A stretch of DNA of 60,858 bases, from positions 1-60,858 of the forward strand of contig PBLG01000003.1 in assembly GCA_002722315.1 (NCBI GenBank), written 5' to 3'. Source of the stretch: Lysobacterales bacterium. GTDB lineage: Bacteria; Pseudomonadota; Gammaproteobacteria; Xanthomonadales; Wenzhouxiangellaceae. The notes beneath the pieces are model-generated. The model saw nothing but the letters and a program-made list of their open reading frames with translations, was not told the DNA's origin and did not search any database. This document shows positions 36,090 through 45,382 of this stretch, piece by piece (within the stretch, counting starts at the first letter, position 1; each line of letters opens with the position of its first letter). The translations under genes and the position numbers were made by a program.

Positions 36090-36486
36090 CAAAAGCGCTT
36101 TTTACAGGCAGCAGCTGTTCAAGGTGCTGATCGGAGAGGTCTGGGGGTTAGGTGCAAGGTATCGGATTTCGGTCCGGGATCTTCTTTTCCGAGCGGAGTG
36201 TTCGTCTTCGGCTCATGGATATTGACAGGATTCCGGCTTCGATCGTTATCGGAGCGGGGTCGCTTTGATTGTGGTGTGTGACCGAGGGTGGATGCTGAAG
36301 AGGGTTCCAGGTTCGGGTAGTGAGTGGGCGCAGTGGCCAGGTCGAACTCGCAGGTCCTGCAATCGGCTGCCTCTCGTTTCCTGCCATTAGTCGAACCACC
36401 GAGGATATTGGTTCTGAAATCACTGGCATCACAACCGTCCGCTGTACACCATCGGAGCAAGTCACTCTTTATGGGTCGGTCAAACG

Positions 36487-36514
36487 AGGAAGGCCCGCTG
36501 GCGCGAGCCTTCCT
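36487..36514 (-). terminator. Probable terminator hairpin after the unknown secreted-protein gene
   Basis: AGGAAGGC (36487-36494) pairs perfectly with GCCTTCCT (36507-36514), with extra pairs inside the loop. It sits 11 bp beyond the stop codon. The following T-tract is poor (CGTTTG), so termination strength is uncertain. Confidence 0.5.
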
Positions 36515-36525
36515 GTCAGGTTTGA

Positions 36526-37572
36526 TCAGCAACCCAGTTGTGGATCAGGGTAGCTTGGTTGGCATTCTTCTTTGCCGTCGGGGTTCGTCCAACACATTAC
36601 CGTGCCACGTGAACAGTCATTGGTTGATGGGCCCGGCACCACACGCCCGCCGGCGCGCACGAAAAGATCCATGAGTGCTCTGGCCAAGGGGGGCGTTGTA
36701 AAAAATGGGCTGCTAAATTGATCGATAAAGTCACCTGCACTTCCTGGCAGGGGCGTGAGCCCATCGGCATGGAGCGCCGAACCAGGCTGGATTTCCATTT
36801 CAAAGCCGGCGACACTGCCATTCTCGTCTCTTAAGAGGTTTATCAACTTTACACTGATTTCCGTTCCGTTCTCGAAGTTTATCGTTACGACAATAGCCTC
36901 TGCACGTTCGCCGAGGTATTTCGCCGCAGCCGCACTGGCGGCCGATTGCGCGTCCCAATAGGCTCGCTCCCAGAATGAATCCAACATGGCATTCGAAACC
37001 GCATTCATGAACGCTTGCTGCCGGGCGGAGACGTTGTAGTAATTGGGGGCCGTCCCATCGGGGCCAATCAGATCGGTCGCCGAATCAATGGGGTAGATGC
37101 TGCCGAAATCCATATCGCGAGCTTCCATGTCCTGAATCTCTGCGAGAAACTTGTCGACTTCCTCGAGTGCACCGCGAATTTCAGCCAATTCGGTGGCCGG
37201 CGGGGCAAGTTGTGTACTGGTCGTGACCCAGCTCGAAAAACAATCGGGAAAATCCGGCGGGTCGCCCGGATCGAGGACCGGACCGCGTGACCGCTTGGCA
37301 TCCGCCTTGTCACGCTCCAGACAAGTTTCGACGTATTCCCGCACGACTTCGTAGTAGCGGATTTCATCGGTGCCTATATCGGCCACGAACACGAATTGCA
37401 CACCTTCCTGGAGACGGGGCGACTCCTCGAGCGCGATCACTTCCGCCGCGTTTCTGAACGCAGCCGAATTGCAGTACTCACACAATGCCACCTTGGTCTC
37501 CGTAGAGCAAACAGGCATCGAAAATGCAAGAGCTATTAGCGCCGCCGGGGCGGCAAGAATCATTTTTTTCAT
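36526..37572 (-). CDS. Secreted protein of unknown function
   Basis: A 348-residue protein with a signal peptide (residues about 1-23, ending SMPVCST). The mature part begins with a CEYC motif (ALCEYCNSAAFRNAAE). A helical, acidic region follows, then a central Ser/Ala-rich helix (WDAQSAASAAAAKYLGERAE) and a beta-rich part (IVVTINFENGTEISVKLI). The Cys-containing end has CSRGTVMCW and a final Cys. I recognise no family. An AGGAG eight bases upstream fixes the ATG at 37572. Base composition is lower in GC than the neighbouring genes, which with the unfamiliar protein suggests transfer. Confidence 0.75.
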   Translation of the reverse strand: MKKMILAAPAALIALAFSMPVCSTETKVALCEYCNSAAFRNAAEVIALEESPRLQEGVQFVFVADIGTDEIRYYEVVREYVETCLERDKADAKRSRGPVLDPGDPPDFPDCFSSWVTTSTQLAPPATELAEIRGALEEVDKFLAEIQDMEARDMDFGSIYPIDSATDLIGPDGTAPNYYNVSARQQAFMNAVSNAMLDSFWERAYWDAQSAASAAAAKYLGERAEAIVVTINFENGTEISVKLINLLRDENGSVAGFEMEIQPGSALHADGLTPLPGSAGDFIDQFSSPFFTTPPLARALMDLFVRAGGRVVPGPSTNDCSRGTVMCWTNPDGKEECQPSYPDPQLGC

Positions 37573-37719
37573 TTCATTTACTCCTAACTGCCAGAACATT
37601 CGATGATTCGCGCCAACGAACCATCACCGAATGACGCCGAACATACACCCCCCTTGTTCATTCACACCAGCGCCGAAGTTAGCTTATCCCCCCCCGATGG
37701 AGCAAATCAAGATTCGATT

Positions 37720-37737
37720 GCGTGATCTTGTTCACAC
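37720..37737. promoter_or_regulatory. CRP/Clp-like site upstream of the unknown secreted-protein gene
   Basis: CGTGA-TCTTGT-TCACA (37721-37736) matches the symmetric CRP-family pattern GTGA-N6-TCAC. It lies about 150 bp upstream of the ATG at 37572 and between two minus-strand genes. A possible promoter follows (TTGATT, 16 bp, GATAAG with the -10 at 37688-37683), but the implied spacing is not a standard activator position. Confidence 0.4.
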
Positions 37738-37764
37738 GCTATGCCGCGATGGCGCTTTTCGAAT

Positions 37765-40700
37765 TCATTGCACGAGAAGACGGCGCAACACCGATCTCAT
37801 CGCCAGCGGCCGGATCGGCTTGTGCAACAGCTCGCACCCGGCCTCGCGCGCGGCGTTACGCAGCTCGGCGGCGTGGTCGGCGCTGATCAGCAGGGCCGGG
37901 GCATCGACGCCTGCCGCGCGCAATCGGCGCAGCAGGTCCAGCCCGGTTGCACCGCCGTCGAGGTGGTAGTCGAGAATCAACAGGTCGAACCGGCGTTCGC
38001 TGCAGTGCCGCCGGGCCCCGGCGGTATCCGGGGCGCTCTGGACCGCGAAGCCCCAATCGCCCAGCAGTTGCTCCAGCGAGAGCAGCATCTGGGGATCGTT
38101 GTCGACGACCAGCACATGGCCGCCCTCCGGCGCGGCCGGCGCGTCCTGTCGGCCGGCTCGCGGATGCGCCGATTCGGTCCGTGTCACCTCCACGCCGAAC
38201 AGCGTGCCGCGGCCTTCGGCGCTTTCGAGCACCAGCGGATGCCCGAGCAGGCGCGCCATCCGCTCGGCAATCGCCAGGCCAAGGCCGAGCCCGGGCGAGG
38301 CGACGTCGGCATCCAGTCGGCGGAATTCCTCGAAGATGAGCCGGCGCGATGCCTGCGGTATGCCGGGCCCGGTGTCCCAGACGCCCGCCAGCACGAAGTT
38401 GCCGCGACGGCGAACGCCGAGCACGATTCGGCCCGTGCGGGTGTAGCGCACGGCGTTGGAGAGGAAATTCTGCAGGATGCGTCGAAGCAACTGTGGATCG
38501 CTTCTGACGCTCAGCGAGGTGGGCATGCAGTGCAACGCCAGCCCCCGCTCGCTGGCAAGCACGCTGAACTCGCCGGAGAGCTGCTCGAACAGTTCGCCCA
38601 GCGGAAACTCGATGATCCGCGGCTCCAGCCCGCCGGCGTCCAGGCGCGAGATGTCCAGCAGACCTTCCAGCAGGTCCTCGGTCGCGCCCAGCGCACCCGA
38701 GATGCGGGCAACCGCGCTGCGCTGCTCGCCGTCGGTCACGCGTCGGGCCAGCGAATGCGTCATCAACTGCGCGGCGTTGAGCGGCTGCACCAGGTCGTGG
38801 CTGACCGCGGCCAGGAAACGGCTCTTGGCGTTGTTTGCGCGCTCGGCCTGGACCTTGGCGTGCTCCAGTTCGGCGGTGCGGTCGGAGACGCGCTGCTCCA
38901 GGGTTTCATTGATCTGCTTGAGTTCCGACTCGGCATGGCGGAATGCGGTGACGTCGGTGAACGTCGCGACGAAGCCGCCGCCGGGCATCGGGTTGCCGCG
39001 GATCTCGATGATGCGCCCGTCCGGCCACGGACGCTCGACGCGATGGCGGCTGCCGGCGCGCTTGTGGGCCAACCTTTTCTCGATCATCGTCTCGCGCTCG
39101 CCGGCGCCCATCAGTCCCTGCTCGGCGTTGTGCCGGAGCAGGTCGGCGACCGGGCGGCCGACCTGGATCAGTTCGACCGGGTAGTCGAAAAGGTCGAGAT
39201 ACGGCTGGTTCCAGGCCACCAGGCGCATTTCGGAATCCACCACGCAGATGCCCTGGCTCATGTTTTCCAGCGCACCGGAGAGCACTTCGCGGCTGAAGCG
39301 CGCCTGCTCGGAGGCCTGGCCGACCAGGTCGGCGACGGTTTCCAGCGGGGCCGGCGCCCGGCGGCGCGCGGCGTCCAGCAACAGCCGGGCCGAAGCCGCC
39401 CCGACCACGGCGGCAAGCTCATGCTCCACGCCGGCCTCGAGATCGCTGTCCTCGCGCGACCGGTCGAACAGCATGGCGATTCGATCGCTCGGCAGGAACC
39501 GGTCGGCCAGGCGACGCAGCACTTTGGGTTCCAGCCGCTGGGCCTCGATCGCCGATGCGCCCGGCCGCAATCCGGTCCGCTGCCCGAGGCCGATCAGCGC
39601 GACGTTGGCAACGAGGCTGGCAAGCACCGCCCTGGGAAGGCTTTCCAGCGCACCCAGGCCCAGCAGGTCGCTCGGCGTCAGCCAGCCGATCCCGAACGGG
39701 CCTTGCAAGATCCAGCCAGGCTGAGAATCGTGTGCGATCAGCAGCGGCAGAAGCAGCACGTAGGCCCAGACCAGTACACCGCCAAGCAGCCCGGCCAGCA
39801 ATGCACGCGGTTTCAGACCGGGACGGTAAACGGCCAGTATTACCGCCGGCGCCAGCTGGGCCAACCCGGAAAACGAAACCGCGCCGATGTCGGCCAGCGC
39901 CTCGGCGGTGCCGGCCAGCCGGCTGTAGGCGTAGGCCAGTAACAGCACCAGCACGATACCCAGCCTGCGCTGCACGCGCACCGCGATGCCCAGTTCCCCG
40001 GCGGAAGAAGCGCGGCGGCTGACCAGCAGCGGCGTGAGCCAGTGGTTGCCGATCATGATCGACAGCGTCAGGCTGGCCAGAATGACCATGCCGGTGGCCG
40101 CGCTCAAGCCGCCCAGGAAGGCGAACAGCGCCAGGCCGGAATTGCCCTCCGACAGCGGCAGCATCAACACGTAGAGATCCGGGGGCACGGCCTGCCCGCC
40201 CAGCAGCGCCTCGCCGGCGCGCGCCAGCGGGAGGATCGGCAGACCGATCAGCACCAGGAACAGCGGAAACAGCCAGCGCGCGGTGCGGATATGCGCTCCG
40301 TCGCGGCATTCGACCACGCCGATGTGGAACTGGTGCGGCAGCGTGAACATCGCCAGCGCGCCCAGCAGCGTCAGCGTGATGAACGTCCCCATCGAACCGA
40401 ACGGCTGGGCGGGCGTGGACGCGGCCCAGTCGCCCGGTCCGTCATACAGGCCGAACAGCACGAACAGGCCCAGCGCCAGCATCGCGCCGAGCTTGAACAG
40501 CGATTCGAACGCCATCGCCAGCACCAGCCCGCGGTTGTTCTCGACCGCCGACGCCCTTCGGGTGCCGAAGAGCACCGCGAACAGCGCCATGAATACCGCG
40601 ATGTAGAACGCCAGGTCCTGCCAGGCGGCAAGCCCCGATGCATCGCTGGACACGCCGGCCAGCGCACCGAAGCTCATCGCCACGGCCTTGAGCTGCAACG

Positions 40701-41097
40701 AGATGTAGGGGACGATGCCGAGCACCGCCACGGTGGTCACCACCGCGGCCAGCATCGACGACTTGCCGAAGCGGCTTGCGATGAAGTCGGCGATGCTGGT
40801 GGAATTCTGCTGCTTGCTCAGTTCGACCAGGCGCATCAGGAAGCGCCAGCCGAACAGGAAGATCAGGATGGTGCCGACGAAGGTCGGCGGCACCGGCCAG
40901 CCCGAGCGCACCGCTTGCGTTGTGGTGCCGTAAAAGGTCCAGGCGGTGCAATAGACGGCCAGCGAAAGCGAATAGACCACCGGCCAGTAGCGCCTGAACC
41001 GCTCAGGGGAACGCTCGCCGGCCAGCGCGGCGGCAAACAGCAGGCCCAGCCAGACCAGTCCGGCCAGGGCCAGGATGCTTCCGGGAAGCTGGGTCAT
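37765..41097 (-). CDS. Hybrid sensor histidine kinase with a sodium:solute symporter-type sensor (CbrA/NahK-like)
   Basis: A 1110-residue inner-membrane signalling protein. Residues about 1-520 form a 12- to 13-helix SSS-type module (WTFYGTTTQAVRSGWPVPP and SIADFIASRFGK), followed by a PAS domain near 625-740 (ICVVDSEMRLVAWNQPYLDLF). A short coiled coil leads to a HisKA domain with the phospho-acceptor His767 in AVSHDLVQPLNAAQLM, then an ATPase with NFLSNAVRYT and DTGPGIP. A C-terminal receiver ends the protein, with Asp1043 in LLILDYHLDGG. There is no DNA-binding regulator beside it, so its partner is encoded elsewhere. Such kinases often sense nutrients or solute flux. Confidence 0.9.
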   Translation of the reverse strand: MTQLPGSILALAGLVWLGLLFAAALAGERSPERFRRYWPVVYSLSLAVYCTAWTFYGTTTQAVRSGWPVPPTFVGTILIFLFGWRFLMRLVELSKQQNSTSIADFIASRFGKSSMLAAVVTTVAVLGIVPYISLQLKAVAMSFGALAGVSSDASGLAAWQDLAFYIAVFMALFAVLFGTRRASAVENNRGLVLAMAFESLFKLGAMLALGLFVLFGLYDGPGDWAASTPAQPFGSMGTFITLTLLGALAMFTLPHQFHIGVVECRDGAHIRTARWLFPLFLVLIGLPILPLARAGEALLGGQAVPPDLYVLMLPLSEGNSGLALFAFLGGLSAATGMVILASLTLSIMIGNHWLTPLLVSRRASSAGELGIAVRVQRRLGIVLVLLLAYAYSRLAGTAEALADIGAVSFSGLAQLAPAVILAVYRPGLKPRALLAGLLGGVLVWAYVLLLPLLIAHDSQPGWILQGPFGIGWLTPSDLLGLGALESLPRAVLASLVANVALIGLGQRTGLRPGASAIEAQRLEPKVLRRLADRFLPSDRIAMLFDRSREDSDLEAGVEHELAAVVGAASARLLLDAARRRAPAPLETVADLVGQASEQARFSREVLSGALENMSQGICVVDSEMRLVAWNQPYLDLFDYPVELIQVGRPVADLLRHNAEQGLMGAGERETMIEKRLAHKRAGSRHRVERPWPDGRIIEIRGNPMPGGGFVATFTDVTAFRHAESELKQINETLEQRVSDRTAELEHAKVQAERANNAKSRFLAAVSHDLVQPLNAAQLMTHSLARRVTDGEQRSAVARISGALGATEDLLEGLLDISRLDAGGLEPRIIEFPLGELFEQLSGEFSVLASERGLALHCMPTSLSVRSDPQLLRRILQNFLSNAVRYTRTGRIVLGVRRRGNFVLAGVWDTGPGIPQASRRLIFEEFRRLDADVASPGLGLGLAIAERMARLLGHPLVLESAEGRGTLFGVEVTRTESAHPRAGRQDAPAAPEGGHVLVVDNDPQMLLSLEQLLGDWGFAVQSAPDTAGARRHCSERRFDLLILDYHLDGGATGLDLLRRLRAAGVDAPALLISADHAAELRNAAREAGCELLHKPIRPLAMRSVLRRLLVQ

Positions 41098-41157
41098 GCC
41101 TTCACCGGTATCGGTCTGTCGATAGGGTTCATGCCGGCGAGCTTACTAGTCCAACCG

Positions 41158-41191
41158 AAAAAAAGAAAAGGGCCGACCGCGAGGCCGGCCC
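41158..41191 (-). terminator. Second of two tandem terminators after the TonB-dependent receptor gene
   Basis: A nine-position stem with one mismatch (41191-41183 with 41078+92 to 41078+100, i.e. 41170-41178) around a four-base loop is followed on the minus strand by TTTTCTTTTTTT (41169-41158). It lies 125-160 bp beyond the receptor stop and 61 bp ahead of the hybrid kinase ATG. Confidence 0.85.
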
Positions 41192-41249
41192 GAATGGAGG
41201 GCACAGTGTTGCTCACGGGCCGTAAGGCGAGGTTTACCGGGCCCGGGGT

Positions 41250-41276
41250 AAAAAGGACCGGCGAAGGCGCCGGTCC
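41250..41276 (-). terminator. First of two tandem terminators after the TonB-dependent receptor gene
   Basis: GGACCGGCG (41276-41268), loop CCTT, CGCCGGTCC (41263-41255), then TTTTT on the minus strand (41254-41250). The nine-pair stem is perfect. It lies 40 bp past the receptor stop. Confidence 0.92.
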
Positions 41277-41316
41277 AACGGGCAACGGGAGAATCGCAGC
41301 CCGAGTCTTCGAACTT

Positions 41317-43734
41317 CTAGAAATTGACCCGTGCCGTAAACGTCACGGTGCGCGGGTCGCCGTAGAACGCGTTGAGCACGCCTTCGAGCCCGAGCGTCGG
41401 AACGGTGCCGTTGGCGGCCGTGAAGTTGTAACCGGAGACCTTGTATTCCTTGTCTGCCAGGTTGCGACCGTAAAGTCCGAGTTCGTACTTGCCGTCGAGG
41501 CGCTTCCACACGATGCTGGCGTCGTACAGCGAGTAGGAACCTTCGTCCAGGAACCCGGAGGGAATCTCGAACTGGTTGGTTTCGGTGCGGAACGACCAGG
41601 CGCCGATGAGCGACAACGTGCCGGCATTGCCTAGCAGCGCAAGCGGCCGGTCGTACTGCATGTTCATGTGCACGGTCGTCTCCGGCGTGTTCTGGAACAC
41701 GCGCTCATCGGAAACGTCTTCGAGCGCCGTGGAGCCGGTCGCCGGGTCGGTGACCTGGGCGATGAACTCGTTGTATTCGGCATCGATCAGACCCAGCGCC
41801 AGCCCGAGGCTCAGGCTGTCGCCTGCGACCGCCATGTCGTAGCCCAGCATCGCGCTGGCCTCGAATTCGAGGCCCTTCACCGTGGCCTCGCCGGCATTGG
41901 TGGTCACGCCGGCGAACGTGTCGGAAATGCCGTCGCCATCGGTATCCACGCCGACCGAGCCCGGCACCTGGATATCAGTGTAGTCGCTGTAGAAGACCGC
42001 CAGGCTGGTGGAAATCCGATTATCGGCGAAGCTCGACTTGACGCCGGCTTCAAAGGTATCGACGAATTCGGGCTCGAACTTCATGAATTCGAACACTTCG
42101 TCGTCGCTCACGGTGCCGTCGCCGTTGAAATCCGGCGCTGCGGTCGTCAGGCCGCGCGGATCGAAGCCGCCGCCCTTGAAGCCCTGGCTGTAGGAGACAT
42201 AAATGTTCTGCGTATCCACGGGCTGCCAGGCCAGGCTGATCCGCGGGGTGAAATCGGTGAATTCCTCGCTGCCCTGGAAGTCCGAAGTCGTCTGGATTGG
42301 AATCCCGGCACCCCCCAGCTGCGGCGAATTGCCGCCGATGAAGTTCCGGCGCAGGACGCTCGAGCTCCGCTCGTCGCTGGTGTATCGGCCGCCGATCGAA
42401 AGCTCCAGACCGGTATCCAGGCCGAAGTACGCCGCAAGGTCGAAGCTGACGTCGGCAAACACCGACCAGGATTCGGTGTCCACGTCGCCTTCGGTCTGTG
42501 CGGTGAGTCCCGGAAGCCCGATCAGGTCGCCGGTGGTCGCCAGCACGACGTCGAACACGTTGAAGGCGTTTGCGTCGATGTAGTAGAAGCCGGCGATACC
42601 GCTGATTCGATCACCGGTGTAGGCCAGCTGGAATTCCTGGGTGAACTGTTCGTTCTCGTAGATCGCCGGCACGTCGACGTCCTGTGCCGGGAGCGCCTCG
42701 AAATCGATCTGCGTGAAGTTGTCGTCTTCGCGATAGGCGGTGATCGACTTGAACTGGAGATCGGGCGAGATATCGTATTCCAGCAGCAGGCTGGTGCCGA
42801 ACTGTTCGGAATTGTTGGGGCCCTGGATGCCGGAACGGGAATCGAACACGTCGTCGAGCACAGGTGCGCCCGAAAACAGGCCCGGAATCAGGCGATGACC
42901 GGCCCTCGGGTTGGAGTCGTCTTCCACGTAGTCGGCCGTGACCCGCGCGAAGAACCGGTCGGTCGGCGTCCATTCGGCGCTGCCGCGGAAAGCCAGCAGT
43001 TCCTTGTTGTAGTTGTCTTCGCCGAGATTGCGATTGGTGCCGAAGCCGTCGCGGTTGAACGTGGCCGCGCTGGCGCCGATGGCAAAGGTATCGCCGATCG
43101 GCGTCTCGGCGGAGACAATGAAATCGGCCTGGTTGTAGCTGCCGTAGGAGCCCTCGATGGACACCGCCGGCTCGTTGCCCAGCCGCTTGGTCACGTACTT
43201 GACCGCGCCGCCGATGGTGTTTCGTCCGTACAGCGTGCCCTGGGGTCCGCGCAGCACTTCGATCCGCTCCACGTCATAGACTTCCAGCAGCGCGCCCTGC
43301 GGCCGGTTCAGGTAGACGTCGTCGATGTAGATGCCGACGCCCGCCTCGAAGCCGGCAACCGGATCCTGCTGACCGACGCCGCGGATGAATGCCGTCAATG
43401 TGTTATTGGTGCCGCGCGAGGTTTCGATGGTGGCGTTCGGTACCACCCGGTTGAGAAAGGTGATGTCCTGGGCACCGAAATCCTCGAGCTTGGCGCCGCT
43501 GATCGCGGTGACCGAGATCGGCACGTCCTGCAAGTCTTCATCCCGTCGCCGCGCGGTAACGACCATCCGGTCCAGGCCCGCTTCCTGCGCGTCCTGGCCG
43601 TCGCCATTCTCCGTCTCTGCGCTGTCCTGCGCATGCGCGGCCGCGAAACCGATGCACAGACCGGAGATCAGTGCCATTCGAATCGCGCGCCCGAGCCGCG
43701 TGCGCTTGTAAGTTGTTGTTGTCGAATCGATCAT
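41317..43734 (-). CDS. TonB-dependent outer-membrane receptor
   Basis: An 805-residue receptor: signal peptide to about residue 36 (ending AAAHAQ), TonB-box-like DRMVVTARRRDEDLQDVP, plug with VYDVERIEVLRGPQGTLYGRNTIGG, and a beta-barrel ending in the aromatic FTARVNF. Two Asp-rich calcium-type motifs are unusual: DFNGDGTVSDDEV at residues 535-547 (EF-hand pattern) and DTDGDGISD from residue 597 (thrombospondin-3/EF-like). It is divergent from a GntP-type permease, suggesting uptake of an organic acid or sugar acid across both membranes. Two palindromes lie in the shared upstream region. The start ATG at 43734 has GAGG upstream. Confidence 0.92.
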   Translation of the reverse strand: MIDSTTTTYKRTRLGRAIRMALISGLCIGFAAAHAQDSAETENGDGQDAQEAGLDRMVVTARRRDEDLQDVPISVTAISGAKLEDFGAQDITFLNRVVPNATIETSRGTNNTLTAFIRGVGQQDPVAGFEAGVGIYIDDVYLNRPQGALLEVYDVERIEVLRGPQGTLYGRNTIGGAVKYVTKRLGNEPAVSIEGSYGSYNQADFIVSAETPIGDTFAIGASAATFNRDGFGTNRNLGEDNYNKELLAFRGSAEWTPTDRFFARVTADYVEDDSNPRAGHRLIPGLFSGAPVLDDVFDSRSGIQGPNNSEQFGTSLLLEYDISPDLQFKSITAYREDDNFTQIDFEALPAQDVDVPAIYENEQFTQEFQLAYTGDRISGIAGFYYIDANAFNVFDVVLATTGDLIGLPGLTAQTEGDVDTESWSVFADVSFDLAAYFGLDTGLELSIGGRYTSDERSSSVLRRNFIGGNSPQLGGAGIPIQTTSDFQGSEEFTDFTPRISLAWQPVDTQNIYVSYSQGFKGGGFDPRGLTTAAPDFNGDGTVSDDEVFEFMKFEPEFVDTFEAGVKSSFADNRISTSLAVFYSDYTDIQVPGSVGVDTDGDGISDTFAGVTTNAGEATVKGLEFEASAMLGYDMAVAGDSLSLGLALGLIDAEYNEFIAQVTDPATGSTALEDVSDERVFQNTPETTVHMNMQYDRPLALLGNAGTLSLIGAWSFRTETNQFEIPSGFLDEGSYSLYDASIVWKRLDGKYELGLYGRNLADKEYKVSGYNFTAANGTVPTLGLEGVLNAFYGDPRTVTFTARVNF

Positions 43735-43851
43735 GCTGAAACCTCGCCTGCTGCTTGAATTGAATGAATCCTGCTTGAACTGAATGCGTCGCTCCCGGCG
43801 GGCCGGGCAGGTCAATGGCGAGTCTATAAGCGCAGGGGAGAGGAAAAATAC

Positions 43852-43865
43852 TGTACCAAGGTACA
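43852..43865. promoter_or_regulatory. Operator-like palindrome 1 (TGTACCAAGGTACA)
   Basis: A perfect palindrome except for the central AA. It lies 118 bp upstream of the receptor ATG. A possible receptor -10 box TATAGA (43828-43823, minus strand) would put the site centre near -42, just upstream of a weak -35. The motif class is unknown to me. Confidence 0.75.
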
Positions 43866-43902
43866 AGCCGACCATATCCGGACTGATTCGGGGTGCGGCG
43901 CT

Positions 43903-43916
43903 TGTACCTTGGTACA
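43903..43916. promoter_or_regulatory. Operator-like palindrome 2 (TGTACCTTGGTACA)
   Basis: Same arms as palindrome 1 with TT at the centre, so it is the same site read on the other strand. The two centres are 51 bp apart, close to five turns of the helix, which would place bound dimers on one face. It lies 86 bp upstream of the permease ATG at 44003. Confidence 0.75.
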
Positions 43917-44002
43917 GTTCCACCGCGCGCGCAGTCCGAGCACCATGGCCTTCGCCGGGTTTGCGCAACGGCGATGCGATTCGAACCATGGATGGTTGAA
44001 GA

Positions 44003-45316
44003 ATGTTGAGCCTGATCGGGCTGCTGGGCGGCCTTGCACTGTTGATTGTCCTGACCATGCGCGGCATGAGCCTGTTCGTGGCCACGCCGCTGTGCGCGCT
44101 GCTGGTGGCGCTGACCAGCGACATCGCGCTGCTGCCGCCGCTGGCCGAAGGCGAGCAGGTCAACCTGATCACCCAGTACATGAACGGCTTCACCGGCTTC
44201 ATCGCCTCGTGGTTCTTCATCTTCCTGCTCGGCTCGCTGTTCGGCAAGATGATGGAGTCGTCCGGCGGCGCCGAGAGCGTGGCGCACTGGATCATCAACC
44301 GGCTGGGCAACGCCAGGGCCGCGCTTGCCGTGGTCATCGCCTGCGCCGTGCTCACCTACGGCGGGGTCAGCCTGTTCGTGGTGGCGTTCTCGGTCTACCC
44401 GATGGCGCTGGCGCTGTTTCGCGACGCCGACCTCCCGCGTCGGTTCATTCCGGCGACCATGGCGTTCGGCTCGGTCACGTTCACGATGACCTCGGCCGGC
44501 TCGCCGGAGATCCAGAACTGGATCCCGATCGAGTTCCTGGGCACCAGCCCGCTGGCCGCGTGGCAGGCCAGCCTGATCGTGGCGATCTTCATGGCCACCA
44601 CCGGATACTTCTGGCTCAAGTGGATGCTCGATCGGGCCGTGGCGCGCGGGGAGAACTTCGACGAGCGCGAGTTCGATCCCGACAGCGGCCGCGGCGACCT
44701 GCCCCATCCTGCGTTGTCGGCGCTGCCGCTGCTGGTGGTACTCGCGGTCTCGTTCACCACCCACGACATGCTAGGAACGTCAGCGCTGATCATCGCGCTG
44801 CTGGCCGGCTGCATCGCCGCGGCCGCGATCAACACCAACCACCTGCATTCGCCCGGCCGGGCGCTGACCGAAGGCGGCACCGGCGCGCTGATCGCAATCG
44901 GTAACACCGCGGCCGTGGTCGGCTTCGGTACCGTGGCCAAGGCCGCGCCGGCCTTCGATGCGGCCGTGGTCTGGGTCACGGGGCTGCCGGGGAATGGCCT
45001 GGTGTCGGCCGCCATCGCCGTCTCGGCCATCGCGGCGATGACCGGCTCGCCCTCCGGTGGCCAGGCGATCGCGCTGCCGATTCTCGGGCCGCACTACATC
45101 GACCAGGGCGTGGACCCGGATCAGCTGCACCGCGTGGTCGCCATCTCGTCGGGCGCGCTGGACTCGCTGCCGCACAATGGCTACGTCGTCACCACCATCC
45201 GCGCGATCTGCGGTGAATCCCATGCTGCCGCGTACCCGGCCATGGGGGCGCTCACCGTGCTGGTGCCGGTAGCCGGTCTGCTACTGTGCCTGGGATTGTT
45301 CGCGATCGGGCTGTAA
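44003..45316 (+). CDS. GntP/hydroxybutyrate-type permease
   Basis: A 437-residue inner-membrane carrier with about 12 hydrophobic helices. It matches the GntP family (gluconate and D-beta-hydroxybutyrate permeases): GGVSLFVVAFSVYPMALALFR, FTMTSAGSPEIQNWIP, AMTGSPSGGQAIALPILG and the late SSGALDSLPHNGYVVTTIR. The substrate is probably a small hydroxy or sugar acid anion. It is divergent from a TonB-dependent receptor with which it may form one uptake route. The ribosome site before the ATG at 44003 is weak (GAAGA). Confidence 0.85.
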   Translation: MLSLIGLLGGLALLIVLTMRGMSLFVATPLCALLVALTSDIALLPPLAEGEQVNLITQYMNGFTGFIASWFFIFLLGSLFGKMMESSGGAESVAHWIINRLGNARAALAVVIACAVLTYGGVSLFVVAFSVYPMALALFRDADLPRRFIPATMAFGSVTFTMTSAGSPEIQNWIPIEFLGTSPLAAWQASLIVAIFMATTGYFWLKWMLDRAVARGENFDEREFDPDSGRGDLPHPALSALPLLVVLAVSFTTHDMLGTSALIIALLAGCIAAAAINTNHLHSPGRALTEGGTGALIAIGNTAAVVGFGTVAKAAPAFDAAVVWVTGLPGNGLVSAAIAVSAIAAMTGSPSGGQAIALPILGPHYIDQGVDPDQLHRVVAISSGALDSLPHNGYVVTTIRAICGESHAAAYPAMGALTVLVPVAGLLLCLGLFAIGL

Positions 45317-45382
45317 ACGCAGCGGTAACAATCGCCGCAGCAACGGCGGCCACGGACGGTCCTCGACAAGCTTCCCGGTTTC

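Noticed and set aside
36119..36532. Small minus-strand gene in the low-GC stretch
   Set aside because: The 137-residue frame has no ribosome site, overlaps the end of the next gene's terminator hairpin and has no recognisable protein pattern.
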